From positions 1 through 33,601 of the forward strand of contig CACLCV010000010.1 in assembly GCA_902605525.1 (NCBI GenBank): DNA of 33,601 nt, in the 5' to 3' direction. The notes under the pieces are model-generated. The model was not told the DNA's origin and ran no database searches. It was given only the letters and a program-made list of their open reading frames with translations. Shown piece after piece: positions 9,917 through 20,133 of this stretch. Origin of the DNA: an uncultured Gammaproteobacteria bacterium. Its GTDB lineage: Bacteria > Pseudomonadota > Gammaproteobacteria > GCA-002705445 > GCA-002716945. Both the position numbers and the translations under genes were made by a program. The first letter of the stretch is position 1. Every line of letters starts with the position of its first letter.

Positions 9917-11270
9917 CACATAGTTTCGAAGCATAACCGATGTATTTTCTCGGAGTAAGTTTCGCAAGATTATTTTTTTCACTTTCAGGAATGTTTAAGC
10001 TATTAATAATCTTCAATATTATTTCCTGATTAACTTTTTCTCCTCTTGTAAACTTTTTTAAGTACTCATAAGAATCAGGTATGTGATGTTTTCTAGCTAC
10101 CATCTGTATTGGTTCTGCTAAAATCTCCCAACTATTGTCAATATCTTTATTAATATTGTCTTTGTTAATATCAAGTTTATTTAATCCTATTAATATATTT
10201 TTATAGGCAATTATAGAGTATGCAAACGTTAATCCAAGATTCCTCAAGACTGTTGAATCAGAGAGATCTCTTTGTAGTCGTGAGATAGTAAGTTTGTTTG
10301 CAAAAAAATGACTCAAAGCGTTGCTCATCCCAAGATTCCCCTCAGCGTTTTCAAAATTAATCGGATTGATTTTATGCGGCATCGTCGAAGAACCAATTTC
10401 TCCAGAAATATTTTTCTGAGTGAAATACCCTTTAGATATATATGACCAGATATCTTGTGTAAAACCTATTAGAATAGAATTTATATGATTAATCCTATTG
10501 CACAATTCAGCAATATAATCATGGGGCTCTATTTGAGTTGTATGAGAATTTAATTCAATTTTAAGACTTGAGAGATATCTTTTGATATTTTTTGGCCAAT
10601 CTACATTTGGATAAGCAACACTATGTGCAGAATAGTTACCAGTTGCACCATTAAACTTACCTTTTATCTTGATTTCTTTAAGACCATTTATTTGAATCAA
10701 TAATCTTTTTTGAAAATTAACAAATTCTTTTCCCATGGTTGAGGGTGAAGCTGGCTGACCATGTGTATGTGATAATATAGGAATATTCTTATATCTCTTA
10801 CTCATTATTTTAAGTTTTTTTTGTAACAAATCGGTTTGAAGCAATAGAATTTCTCTCGCATCTTTAAGCATCAAAGCATAAGCAATATTATTTATGTCTT
10901 CAGATGTACAACATATGTGGATATGTTCTTTATGCTTATATATATTTTTATTTGATTTGATTTTTTCTTTAATAAAGTATTCAACAGCTTTAACATCATG
11001 TTTAGTCGTTTCTTCAATCCTTTTTACCCTTTTAGAATCTTGATTACTGAAATTTAAATACAGCCCTCTAAGTGTTTTAATTTGATTATTAGAGTACTTG
11101 GGAAGAGATTTAATGCCAGCAAGATTCGATAAAAATATAAGCCATTCAATTTCAACTTTTACACGAGTTTTTATTAGATTATGTTCAGAAAAAATCTTGT
11201 TAATATCATCACATAAGGTTTCATATCTTCCGCCTGTAGGAGAAGCAATATTGAGATTATATTTTTTCAT
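9909..11270 (-). CDS. purB: Adenylosuccinate lyase
   Basis: ASPTGGRYE, TTKHDVKAVEYFIKEK, CTSEDINN, SHTHGQPASPSTMGKE, GEIGSSTMPHKINPINFENAEGNLG (E. coli PurB type). Confidence 0.98.
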   Translation of the reverse strand: MKKYNLNIASPTGGRYETLCDDINKIFSEHNLIKTRVKVEIEWLIFLSNLAGIKSLPKYSNNQIKTLRGLYLNFSNQDSKRVKRIEETTKHDVKAVEYFIKEKIKSNKNIYKHKEHIHICCTSEDINNIAYALMLKDAREILLLQTDLLQKKLKIMSKRYKNIPILSHTHGQPASPSTMGKEFVNFQKRLLIQINGLKEIKIKGKFNGATGNYSAHSVAYPNVDWPKNIKRYLSSLKIELNSHTTQIEPHDYIAELCNRINHINSILIGFTQDIWSYISKGYFTQKNISGEIGSSTMPHKINPINFENAEGNLGMSNALSHFFANKLTISRLQRDLSDSTVLRNLGLTFAYSIIAYKNILIGLNKLDINKDNINKDIDNSWEILAEPIQMVARKHHIPDSYEYLKKFTRGEKVNQEIILKIINSLNIPESEKNNLAKLTPRKYIGYASKLCDE

Positions 11271-11335
11271 ATTAAACAGCTTTTTAAAATGGTATTATAA
11301 CACATAATTAACATTAATAATATTTAGCGTGTTAA

Positions 11336-12715
11336 ATGAAAAAAAATAATAATAGGATTGAATCTGACTCATTAGGAAAAGTTAAAGTTCCAAAAAATGC
11401 TCTGTACGGTGCCCAAACACAAAGAGCGATAGATAATTTTAAAATTAGCGGCATTACTTTTGATCCTGCTTTTATTCAAGCTTTAGCTAGTCTAAAAAAT
11501 GCCTGCGCAAATGCTAATCTAAAATGTAAAACATTAACTAATACAAAAGCATCATGTATTTCAACAATTACTCAGAAAATATCTAATAATCCTCTAGATT
11601 ATATTGATCATTTTCCAATTGATATTTTTCAAACAGGTTCAGGCACTAGTACGAATATGAATATGAATGAGGTTATCTCTGAGATTGCTAAAAGGGTTCA
11701 TAAAAAATCAATACACCCTAATGATGATGTTAACATGTCCCAAAGCTCAAATGATGTAATTCCAACTACTATAAACATATCCAGTTTAACAATGAGCAAA
11801 ACACTTTCAACTTCATTAAACTTTTTATGTGAATCAATAAACATGAAAGCTAAATCTTTATCACATATTATTAAATCTGGAAGAACTCATTTAATGGATG
11901 CCGTTCCAATATCTTTTGAACAAGAGCTTAATGTTTGGGAAGAGCTGGTTAGAGCATCTCAAGCTCAAGTCGACCTTTCTTGTGAAGAAATATCTTACTT
12001 ACCTATAGGGGGGACTGCTATTGGAACTGGAATCAATGCTCCCAAGATGTTTGCAAGAAATGTCTGTAGTGAATTAAACAAAATTTATAAAGAACTCAAA
12101 ATTAAATTCAAACCTTTAATGGTAAAAGGCGAAATGATGAGCTCACAAAACCATATACTAACTTTAAGCTCCGCTTTAACAAGATATGCATCTTCTTTAA
12201 CTAAAATAGCCAATGATATTCGCTGGATGAATAGTGGACCTATTTCAGGATTATCTGAAGTATCACTGAAACCACTCCAGCCTGGAAGCAGCATCATGCC
12301 AGGAAAGATTAATCCTGTAATATCCGAATCAATCATGATGGCTGCTGCTCATGTTAATGGAAATCACGTTACTATCATGCAGGCAAGTAGCAGTGGAAGT
12401 TTTCAGCTGAATACGATGTTACCTGTGATAGCGCATAATATCATCGAGTCGCTATATCTAATGATTAATTGTACATTTAGTATGATTGAACTAATTGATA
12501 GTTTTAGTGTCAATGAGGATAAAGTTAAAGACAATCTATTTAGAAATCCTATTATTGCTACAAAACTTAATGAGGTCATTGGATATGATTTAGCTTCTAA
12601 AATAGTCAAAGAGGCCTATAAAACAAATAAATCTATTTTTGATATTGCAGAAAAAATGACGTCTTTAACTAAGACAGAATTGATTAAGATACTAGATCCA
12701 AAAAAACTTATATAA
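11336..12715 (+). CDS. fumC: Class II fumarate hydratase
   Basis: RIESDSLGKVKVPKNALYGAQTQRAIDNF, GSGTSTNMNMNEVI, SQSSNDVIPT, SGRTHLMDAVP, GSSIMPGKINPV. Confidence 0.97.
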   Translation: MKKNNNRIESDSLGKVKVPKNALYGAQTQRAIDNFKISGITFDPAFIQALASLKNACANANLKCKTLTNTKASCISTITQKISNNPLDYIDHFPIDIFQTGSGTSTNMNMNEVISEIAKRVHKKSIHPNDDVNMSQSSNDVIPTTINISSLTMSKTLSTSLNFLCESINMKAKSLSHIIKSGRTHLMDAVPISFEQELNVWEELVRASQAQVDLSCEEISYLPIGGTAIGTGINAPKMFARNVCSELNKIYKELKIKFKPLMVKGEMMSSQNHILTLSSALTRYASSLTKIANDIRWMNSGPISGLSEVSLKPLQPGSSIMPGKINPVISESIMMAAAHVNGNHVTIMQASSSGSFQLNTMLPVIAHNIIESLYLMINCTFSMIELIDSFSVNEDKVKDNLFRNPIIATKLNEVIGYDLASKIVKEAYKTNKSIFDIAEKMTSLTKTELIKILDPKKLI

Positions 12716-13363
12716 ATGAATAAATCGAGCATAGATAATATTTTTATCTACTGGGTTTATTTTATATCTCTTATTTTTATAGTCTCTTATGCTTTAGAAT
12801 CTCTAGGATTTTTATCTAGTATATTTCAGGAAGATATTAGCTATTTATCATCCCTGATTACTTTTATTCTTATCTTTTACTTATTTCAATGTGGATATTA
12901 TTTATATAAGCTCAGAGATGCAGTATTTTTCATTGAAACAAAAACTCATTATGATGACAGCAATCCTTTTATTATCATCTTGAGCGAATTTCAAATCGCA
13001 AACGATATTTTAAAAGATAAGCCTAAAGCATCACTATATGAAGAGTTTAAACTCAAACTTTATGAATTTGTTGATAATGGTTTTTTTGTTTCTGATCTCT
13101 TATTAAAACTAGGAATTATTGGAACAGTAATAGGCTTTATAATTATGTTAAGCTCTCTATCTGCTATAGATGAAATGAATTTATCTAAAATGAACAATTT
13201 ATTGCTAAGTATGAGCGCAGGAATGAAAGTTGCTCTATACACAACTCTAACTGGATTAATTGGGTCAATACTTTTATCAATTCAGTATAACTTTTTTGAA
13301 AGCAAAATTAATATATTTATTAATCAAGTTATTAATATAGATAATAATGAGAAGAAAAAATAG
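12716..13363 (+). CDS. MotA/TolQ/ExbB proton-channel-like membrane protein
   Basis: LLLKLGIIGTVIGFIIML...MNNLLLSMSAGMKVALYTTLTGLIGSILLSIQYNFFE resembles TM2-TM3 of TolQ/ExbB. Its start abuts the fumC stop. Confidence 0.75.
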   Translation: MNKSSIDNIFIYWVYFISLIFIVSYALESLGFLSSIFQEDISYLSSLITFILIFYLFQCGYYLYKLRDAVFFIETKTHYDDSNPFIIILSEFQIANDILKDKPKASLYEEFKLKLYEFVDNGFFVSDLLLKLGIIGTVIGFIIMLSSLSAIDEMNLSKMNNLLLSMSAGMKVALYTTLTGLIGSILLSIQYNFFESKINIFINQVINIDNNEKKK

Positions 13364-13952
13364 AATTAGAACAGAACCTTTTACGGATTTATTATTTAAT
13401 ACACTTCTAGGTTTCACATTTCTATTCTTTATAACAGTTCTTTTTATTAATCCTATTTCAAAAATAGGTAATGTTAATATGAAGGCAGAATATATTGTAA
13501 CTGTTGATTGGAAAGACAGCTTACCAGATGACGTTGATATATGGGTACAAGACCCAAATGGAGAGACAGTTTCTTACCTAAAAAAAGATGCAGGCTGGCT
13601 ACATCTTGATCGAGACGACCAAGGTATAGTGAATGATGTAGTAACAATTGACGGTGAGGATATTATATATCCTATTAATAGAGAGGTTGTAACTCTGAGG
13701 GGTATTATTCCAGGTGAATATATTTTAAATCTATATTTATATGAACATAAAAGTGATCATCCAATCGATGTAAAAGTGATAATTGAAAAAGTAAATCCAA
13801 CTTTGAAATTAGTCTATGCAAATAATATTACATTAGAAAAAAAAGATTCTGAAGTTACAGTAACTAGATTCTTTTTGGATGCGAAAGGAGAGTATTCATC
13901 TGGTGATAACCAAAAGAAAATATTAACTCCATACAACTTAAAAGGATTTTAA
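13347..13952 (+). CDS. ExbD-like single-TM protein with a C-terminal periplasmic beta-sandwich-like domain (DVDIWVQDPNGE)
   Basis: A short basic N-terminus precedes one TM helix containing an Asp (FTDLLFNTLLGFTFLFFITVLF), followed by a periplasmic region with a DxDxWVxDPNG motif. It overlaps the ExbB-like gene by 17 nt. Confidence 0.55.
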   Translation: MRRKNRIRTEPFTDLLFNTLLGFTFLFFITVLFINPISKIGNVNMKAEYIVTVDWKDSLPDDVDIWVQDPNGETVSYLKKDAGWLHLDRDDQGIVNDVVTIDGEDIIYPINREVVTLRGIIPGEYILNLYLYEHKSDHPIDVKVIIEKVNPTLKLVYANNITLEKKDSEVTVTRFFLDAKGEYSSGDNQKKILTPYNLKGF

Positions 13953-13954
13953 AA

Positions 13955-14383
13955 ATGATATTATATCTTTATTTAATAGTTCTTCTAATAATATATATCA
14001 TTCTTATTAACCACTTTATCAAAGGCAAGAAATATAAACATAAGATATTAATAGTTTTAAGTATTTCAATATTATTTTCTTTTTTTTATGAAAGTATAAG
14101 AAAGAATGAAGGTTATGCTGTTACAGAGAATCTACCCAAAAGTTTTTATGTACTAAATAGTTATGTATATGGAGACAACATCTTAATTTTAATCAAAGAA
14201 AACAATAATCAACCAAGATTATATAAATTAAAAAAATCACTTAAACTAAATAAATTTCTAAAAAAATACAAAGGATTAAAAAATAATGGTCAAGACGTAA
14301 TGGTAAAAAAGAATAATTCAAAGAGTGAAGACTCATTAGGCATGTATATTGAAAGTGTTCAAAAGAAGTTGCCCCTCAAGTAA
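13955..14383 (+). CDS. Hypothetical small membrane protein, third gene of the ExbB/ExbD-like cassette
   Basis: Two predicted N-terminal hydrophobic segments and a Lys/Asn-rich soluble tail; 2-nt gap from the preceding gene. Confidence 0.6.
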   Translation: MILYLYLIVLLIIYIILINHFIKGKKYKHKILIVLSISILFSFFYESIRKNEGYAVTENLPKSFYVLNSYVYGDNILILIKENNNQPRLYKLKKSLKLNKFLKKYKGLKNNGQDVMVKKNNSKSEDSLGMYIESVQKKLPLK

Positions 14384-14408
14384 GACATAGAATTCCAGAG
14401 TTTTATTT

Positions 14409-14431
14409 GTTAGAATACGGCAGATTCTAAC
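14409..14431 (+). promoter_or_regulatory. Inverted repeat GTTAGAAT-N7-ATTCTAAC upstream of acnA
   Basis: Perfect 8-bp arms, 7-nt loop, 18 nt before the acnA ATG at 14450. Confidence 0.5.
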
Positions 14432-14449
14432 TAGAGGGAAAAGGGAATA

Positions 14450-17035
14450 ATGTCAGAAAAATCAGAAATAACTATAAATAATAACAACTTCGAAGTTTTT
14501 AATATAAAAAAATACCAAATAAATCACTTACCTTATTCTCTAAGGGTATTATTGGAAAATTATTTAAGAAATGAATCTGATAATATTATGTTTGATTCTA
14601 TTATTGAAAAATTTACAAAATGGAATGGAAGTGCTGATGCTAATACAGAACTAACTTTTTATCCTAGTAGAGTTATTATGCAAGATTTTACAGGTGTACC
14701 TGCAGTAGTCGACTTAGCGTCAATGAGAGATGCAATGACATCCTTAGATGAAAGTAAAGCTGACGCAGTCAATCCACAATGTCAAACTGATCTAGTGATA
14801 GATCACTCTGTCATGGTTGATCACTTTGGCACCTCTGATTCTAAAGATCTTAATACCAAGCTTGAATATGAGAGAAATACTGAGAGATATAAACTCTTAA
14901 AATGGGGTCAACAAGCATTCAAAAATCTAAGAATTGTTCCACCTAATAACGGAATTATCCATCAGATCAACATTGAATATATTGCAAGAGTAATATATGA
15001 AAAAGAAGGACAACTTTACCCTGACACGGTGGTCGGGACTGATTCACATACGACAATGGTTAATGGTCTCGGAGTTCTTGGATGGGGAGTTGGAGGAATT
15101 GAAGCTGAAGCTGCTATGTTAGGGCAACCTATTCCTATGTTACTTCCAGAAGTAATTGGTTTTGAATTGACCGGTAAGCTTGGTCAAACAACTACGGCAA
15201 CAGATCTTGTACTCACAATTGTCCAGATGCTTAGAGAAAAAAATGTTGTTGGCAAATTTGTTGAATTTTATGGTTCAGGACTAGATAACTTGAGTATAGC
15301 AGACAGATGTACAATCTCTAATATGGCTCCTGAGTATGGTGCTACTTGTGGATTTTTCCCTGTAGATGCTTTGACAATTGATTATCTGAAAATGACTGGT
15401 AAAGATGAAGATCATCTTGCAGTAGTAGAACAGTATAGTAAGGCGTGCGGATTTTTTAGAGATGATAGTCAAGATATTAAATATACAGACTCATTATCTT
15501 TAGATATGGGAGATGTTGAAGCTTGTCTTTCAGGTCCTAAACGACCACAAGATAGAGTGCTTCTGTCTGATGTTAAAGATGTATCTGAAAGAGAGATAAA
15601 GAAATTAAAAAAATCCCCCAATTCAAATGGTGCAATTAATGATGGCGATATTCTTATTGCTGCTATAACAAGTTGTACTAATACATCAAATCCAAGTGTG
15701 ATTTTGGGAGCAGGTTTGCTAGCAAAAAGAGCAGTAGAGAGAGGACTGGCAACGAAAGAATGGGTGAAGACATCACTCGCCCCTGGATCTAGAGTTGTAG
15801 AAAACTATTTGAAAAAAGCAAATCTTTTAGATTCACTTAATAAGTTAGGTTTTAATATTGTTGGTTATGGGTGTACCACATGCATAGGGAATTCTGGACC
15901 GCTTGATAATGAATTCGTAAAAGAAATTAACGATAGAGATCTTGTTGTGAGCTCCATACTTTCTGGAAACAGAAACTTTGAGGGAAGAATTCATCCAGAA
16001 ATCAAAATGAACTTCCTTGCAAGTCCAATGCTAGTTGTAGCTTATTCACTTGTAGGAAAAATTAATGTTGATATCAGTACAACCTCTTTAGGCAAAGACT
16101 CAAATGGTAATGATGTCTATTTAAAAGATATTTGGCCAAGTAATGATGAAATTAATGAAGTTATGAGCAAAACTATTGATGGAGAAATGTTTAACCAGTC
16201 ATACAAAAATCTTTTTGAAGGGGACAGTAATTGGATGTCTATTCCAACTTCTGACTCTGATAGATTTGATTGGGATGAAAAATCTACATATATTCAACCA
16301 TCTCCATTTTTTGGTAAAGAGAAAGATGATCAAGAAAAGTTGCCTGCAATTGAAAATGCTTATCCACTTGTTATTTTGGGAGATAGTGTTACTACAGATC
16401 ATATTTCACCTGCAGGATCTTTTAAGGATACAACTCCAGCAGGTAAACATTTGATTGATAATTCTGTGAATATTAAAGACTTTAATTCTTATGGATCCAG
16501 AAGAGGTAATTTCAAGATTATGCAAAGGGGTACTTTTGCGAATATCCGTTTAGCAAATAAACTTGTTCCAGAGAAAACTGGTGGGTACACAAAACTTTTG
16601 CCTGAAGGTAAAGAGATGTCAATTTATGATGCAGCTCAAGAATATAAGAAAAGTGACACTAACCTTATAATATTTGCTGGGAAAGATTATGGGTGTGGAT
16701 CATCGCGTGATTGGGCTGCAAAAGGTACTAAGTTGCTTGGCGTGAAAGCAGTCATTGCTGAGAGTTTTGAGAGAATTCATAGGTCAAATTTGGTTGGTAT
16801 GGGAATTATGCCTCTTCAATTTAATAATAATGACAGCTTTGATGCGCTTGGGTTGAGTATGAATTCTTCTTTTGATATTGCCGAGATTAAGAAGGATGCA
16901 GATACTGTTACAATTACAGAAAAAGAATCGGGCAAATCTTTTGAAGCCAAAGTTAGAATTGATACTGCAAAAGAATGGGAATATTTTGTTAGTGACGGAA
17001 TACTAAACTATGTCCTTAAAAAACTTGCCAATTAA
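14450..17035 (+). CDS. acnA: Aconitate hydratase A
   Basis: DFTGVPAVVDLASMRDAM, GTDSHTTMVNGLGVLGWGVGGIEAEAAMLGQP, TSCTNTSNPSV, YGCTTCIGNSGPL, DYGCGSSRDWAAKG. Confidence 0.98.
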   Translation: MSEKSEITINNNNFEVFNIKKYQINHLPYSLRVLLENYLRNESDNIMFDSIIEKFTKWNGSADANTELTFYPSRVIMQDFTGVPAVVDLASMRDAMTSLDESKADAVNPQCQTDLVIDHSVMVDHFGTSDSKDLNTKLEYERNTERYKLLKWGQQAFKNLRIVPPNNGIIHQINIEYIARVIYEKEGQLYPDTVVGTDSHTTMVNGLGVLGWGVGGIEAEAAMLGQPIPMLLPEVIGFELTGKLGQTTTATDLVLTIVQMLREKNVVGKFVEFYGSGLDNLSIADRCTISNMAPEYGATCGFFPVDALTIDYLKMTGKDEDHLAVVEQYSKACGFFRDDSQDIKYTDSLSLDMGDVEACLSGPKRPQDRVLLSDVKDVSEREIKKLKKSPNSNGAINDGDILIAAITSCTNTSNPSVILGAGLLAKRAVERGLATKEWVKTSLAPGSRVVENYLKKANLLDSLNKLGFNIVGYGCTTCIGNSGPLDNEFVKEINDRDLVVSSILSGNRNFEGRIHPEIKMNFLASPMLVVAYSLVGKINVDISTTSLGKDSNGNDVYLKDIWPSNDEINEVMSKTIDGEMFNQSYKNLFEGDSNWMSIPTSDSDRFDWDEKSTYIQPSPFFGKEKDDQEKLPAIENAYPLVILGDSVTTDHISPAGSFKDTTPAGKHLIDNSVNIKDFNSYGSRRGNFKIMQRGTFANIRLANKLVPEKTGGYTKLLPEGKEMSIYDAAQEYKKSDTNLIIFAGKDYGCGSSRDWAAKGTKLLGVKAVIAESFERIHRSNLVGMGIMPLQFNNNDSFDALGLSMNSSFDIAEIKKDADTVTITEKESGKSFEAKVRIDTAKEWEYFVSDGILNYVLKKLAN

Positions 17036-17640
17036 ACAGTAATAGCTATTTCTGCTATCTTCTTTTTAAAGAGGAAGATTCTAAATTTAGTACCACCTGA
17101 TTGTTGCCATAAAATGTATGATCTAATTGCAGATAAAAGTAAGGCTCTAATCATCGAAGCATTTTTATTATCTGTGAGATATTTATTGTCACCATTTACT
17201 ATAATTCTAGGATTGATTTTACTTATTGTTCTTAAATAAAGATTTGATAAAAATTCAGCATGTTCATGTAAATTATCTTCGGTCACGTTTTTTGCATGAT
17301 TAGACAATTCATCTCGTAAATTAGAAATAATTTCATTTTTTTTATTCATATTTCTTACTAATATAGCTATCGCTTCAAAATATCTTGTTACTTCTGCGTC
17401 TCTTGAAAAGGCATCTCCAACTAATTGTTTCCTCAAGAAATCTAAACCAGTATTAAGACGTTTTAGATCAATATAAATATCTTCAATTTCATCAGATGTA
17501 GTTTGATATACGCTGTATATAAGAGGTTCAATAATTTTATTATTAATTTTTCCTTCCCAGGCTATCTTTTTAATTTCACCACTTGCTTGATAGATTGCTC
17601 CGAGCGATATTGCTTCATTTCTTAGTTCTGGTTTAAACAT
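17032..17640 (-). CDS. hflD: High frequency lysogenization protein HflD homolog
   Basis: MFKPELRNEAISLGAIYQASGEIKKIAWEGK...; partner of mnmA as in E. coli. The start is taken as the inner ATG (17640); its reading frame overlaps mnmA by 19 nt. Confidence 0.85.
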   Translation of the reverse strand: MFKPELRNEAISLGAIYQASGEIKKIAWEGKINNKIIEPLIYSVYQTTSDEIEDIYIDLKRLNTGLDFLRKQLVGDAFSRDAEVTRYFEAIAILVRNMNKKNEIISNLRDELSNHAKNVTEDNLHEHAEFLSNLYLRTISKINPRIIVNGDNKYLTDNKNASMIRALLLSAIRSYILWQQSGGTKFRIFLFKKKIAEIAITV

Positions 17641-18710
17641 TTTGAAATAACTGTCCCTCCACCGATACATTGTGTTCCAATATATAGTACTGCAGCTTGA
17701 CCCTGAGCAATACCTCTTTCACTTTCTTTTAGTGTTAAAACGTATTTATCATTTTTAATATTTAAAACACAGTCTCTAAGTTCACCACCATGACGAAATC
17801 TAGCTTTAACTTTTTCTCTATCTGATACTTCATTTATAGCATTAAATTGATCCAACTCAATTTCTCCTGTGTAATAAAGATGTGACTGATCTTGGCTGAC
17901 TATGAGTGAATTTTTATTTATATTTTTATCTATGACATACCATGGAGAATCCAAACTATCTTTTATCCCACCAATATCAATACCTTTCCTCTGTCCAATA
18001 GTATATTTGCTTAGACCTTTATGAGTACCTATCATCCTATCGTTATCATAATTAATTATTGGCCCTTTAATCGGCTCTACATAACTGTCTATAAATGTCG
18101 AAAACTTCCTTTTTCCAATAAAACATATTCCCATACTTTCTTTTTTTCTCTCTAGCCCTAATCCCAAGTCTACTGCAATTTTTTTCACATCCTCTTTATT
18201 TAATTCCTCGAGAGGAAATATTGTATTTTTTAATACTGTCTTATTCATTGTGTATAAAAAATAAGTTTGGTCTTTAACTTTATCTTTAGGTGAGTGCAAC
18301 TCAGCATTTTTATTATTAATTTTCTTTGCATAATGCCCTGTAGCAATTAAATCAAAACCTTGGGATAACGCATATTTATAAAATTGATTAAATTTAATTT
18401 CTTTATTACAAAAAACATCTGGATTAGGAGTAAAACCTTTCTTTAAGTCGCTGATAAAAATTTCAAATACATTAGTCCAGTATCTGTCTGAGAAATTAAT
18501 TAGATTCAACTTTATATTAAGAAGTTTACATACTCTTTTTGCATCCTCATAGTCTTCTTTTGAATTACATTCATCCTGATCATCCTCTTCCCAATTTTTC
18601 ATAAATATGCCCTCTACGTCATACTTATCTTGAGCAAGTAGGTATGCAGCTACAGATGAATCAACTCCACCTGACATGCCTATAGCAATTCTTTGCTTTG
18701 ATTTAGTCAT
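17622..18710 (-). CDS. mnmA: tRNA-specific 2-thiouridylase MnmA
   Basis: IAIGMSGGVDSSVAAYLLAQ (PP-loop), ATGHYAKK, KDQTYFLYTM, MGICFIGKRKFSTFI, YTIGQRKGIDIGG. Confidence 0.98.
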   Translation of the reverse strand: MTKSKQRIAIGMSGGVDSSVAAYLLAQDKYDVEGIFMKNWEEDDQDECNSKEDYEDAKRVCKLLNIKLNLINFSDRYWTNVFEIFISDLKKGFTPNPDVFCNKEIKFNQFYKYALSQGFDLIATGHYAKKINNKNAELHSPKDKVKDQTYFLYTMNKTVLKNTIFPLEELNKEDVKKIAVDLGLGLERKKESMGICFIGKRKFSTFIDSYVEPIKGPIINYDNDRMIGTHKGLSKYTIGQRKGIDIGGIKDSLDSPWYVIDKNINKNSLIVSQDQSHLYYTGEIELDQFNAINEVSDREKVKARFRHGGELRDCVLNIKNDKYVLTLKESERGIAQGQAAVLYIGTQCIGGGTVISKCLNQN

Positions 18711-18768
18711 ATATTCTCTTTTTAGTGCACATTATAATTTAATATCTAAATCATGATAATAATTAGGC

Positions 18769-18786
18769 TATTTGATTTGTCAAATA
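18769..18786. promoter_or_regulatory. Operator-like palindrome TATTTGA-TTTG-TCAAATA upstream of aceA
   Basis: Perfect 7-bp inverted arms in the mnmA/aceA intergenic region. Confidence 0.45.
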
Positions 18787-18839
18787 ATCTTACAAGTAGT
18801 ATCATCTAGCCAATTATTTTTATGACTAATGAGGTAACA

Positions 18840-20120
18840 ATGAACAAAATGAGATCTGCAGCAGATATTCAAAAAGAGTGGGATAGTAATCCTAGATGGA
18901 AAAATGTAAAACGTGACTATACAGCGGCAGAGGTCGCTAAACTAAGTGGAAGCGTTAACATCGAGTATAGCCTTGCTAAGCAGGGCGCTGAAAAGCTTTG
19001 GAACGAGATAAATAATAGCGATTTTGTAAATGCATTAGGTGCGTTAACTGGAAATCAAGCTATGCAACAAGCTAAAGCTGGTCTAAGAGCAGTATACCTA
19101 TCTGGTTGGCAAGTTGCTGGTGATGCAAATACTGGCATGCAAATGTATCCAGATCAATCATTGTACCCTGTGGATAGTGTACCATCAGTCGTAAAACGTA
19201 TTAACAACTCACTAAGAAGAGCAGATCAACTTAATATTGCCGAAGGTAATGATCCAGTAGACTACATGCTACCTATAGTAGCTGACGCGGAAGCAGGATT
19301 TGGTGGAGTACTAAATGCTCATGAACTTATGAAGGCTATGATTGAAGCAGGTGCTGCCGGCGTACATTTTGAAGATCAATTAGCATCTGCAAAAAAATGC
19401 GGCCACATGGGTGGGAAAGTACTTGTACCTACTCAAGAAGCCGTACAAAAGCTTGCTGCAGCTAGGTTGGCAGCGGATATATATGGAACACCTACTGTCC
19501 TATTAGCACGTACAGATGCTGAAGCGGCTAACTTGCTTACAAGTGATGTCGATGAGAGAGACAGAGAATTTACTACTGGCGAGAGGACAGCAGAAGGGTT
19601 TTATCGAGTAAAAAATGGTATTGATCAAGCAATATCTAGAGGTTTAGCATATGCACCATATGCTGATTTAGTCTGGTGCGAGACAGGAGTCCCTGATCTT
19701 GATTTTGCTAAAAAATTTGCTGAGGCATTAAAAAAAGAGCATCCAGAACAATTACTAGCATACAACTGCTCACCTTCTTTCAATTGGAAGAAAAACCTTG
19801 ATGATGCACAAATTGCTAAATTCCAAAAAGAATTAGGCGCAATGGGATATAAATTCCAGTTCATCACGTTAGCTGGTTTCCATGCATTAAACTACAGTAT
19901 GTTTGAGCTTTCTAAAGGTTACAATGCAGAGCAAATGACAGCATATGTCAGACTGCAAGAAGCTGAGTTTGCTGCTGAAAAAGATGGCTATACAGCTACT
20001 AAACATCAAAGAGAAGTTGGAACTGGTTACTTTGACTCAGTTACTCAAGTAATCACAGGTGGATCATCATCAGTAACTGCTTTAACTGGCTCAACAGAAG
20101 AAGAGCAATTTGATAAGTAA
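18840..20120 (+). CDS. aceA: Isocitrate lyase
   Basis: [60 protein letters not shown]. The start at 18840 has GAGGT upstream; the ORF track uses 18822. Confidence 0.98.
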   Translation: MNKMRSAADIQKEWDSNPRWKNVKRDYTAAEVAKLSGSVNIEYSLAKQGAEKLWNEINNSDFVNALGALTGNQAMQQAKAGLRAVYLSGWQVAGDANTGMQMYPDQSLYPVDSVPSVVKRINNSLRRADQLNIAEGNDPVDYMLPIVADAEAGFGGVLNAHELMKAMIEAGAAGVHFEDQLASAKKCGHMGGKVLVPTQEAVQKLAAARLAADIYGTPTVLLARTDAEAANLLTSDVDERDREFTTGERTAEGFYRVKNGIDQAISRGLAYAPYADLVWCETGVPDLDFAKKFAEALKKEHPEQLLAYNCSPSFNWKKNLDDAQIAKFQKELGAMGYKFQFITLAGFHALNYSMFELSKGYNAEQMTAYVRLQEAEFAAEKDGYTATKHQREVGTGYFDSVTQVITGGSSSVTALTGSTEEEQFDK

Positions 20121-20133
20121 AGGAGTCTATTGA

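Noticed and set aside
11098-11307. 69-aa plus-strand ORF over the start of purB
   Set aside because: Antisense to the conserved PurB N-terminus; no sign of independent coding.
16176-16454. Plus-strand 92-aa ORF inside acnA (also 9325-9519 in lysS and 31662-31865 in pntB, alternative frames)
   Set aside because: Out-of-frame ORFs inside conserved coding sequence.
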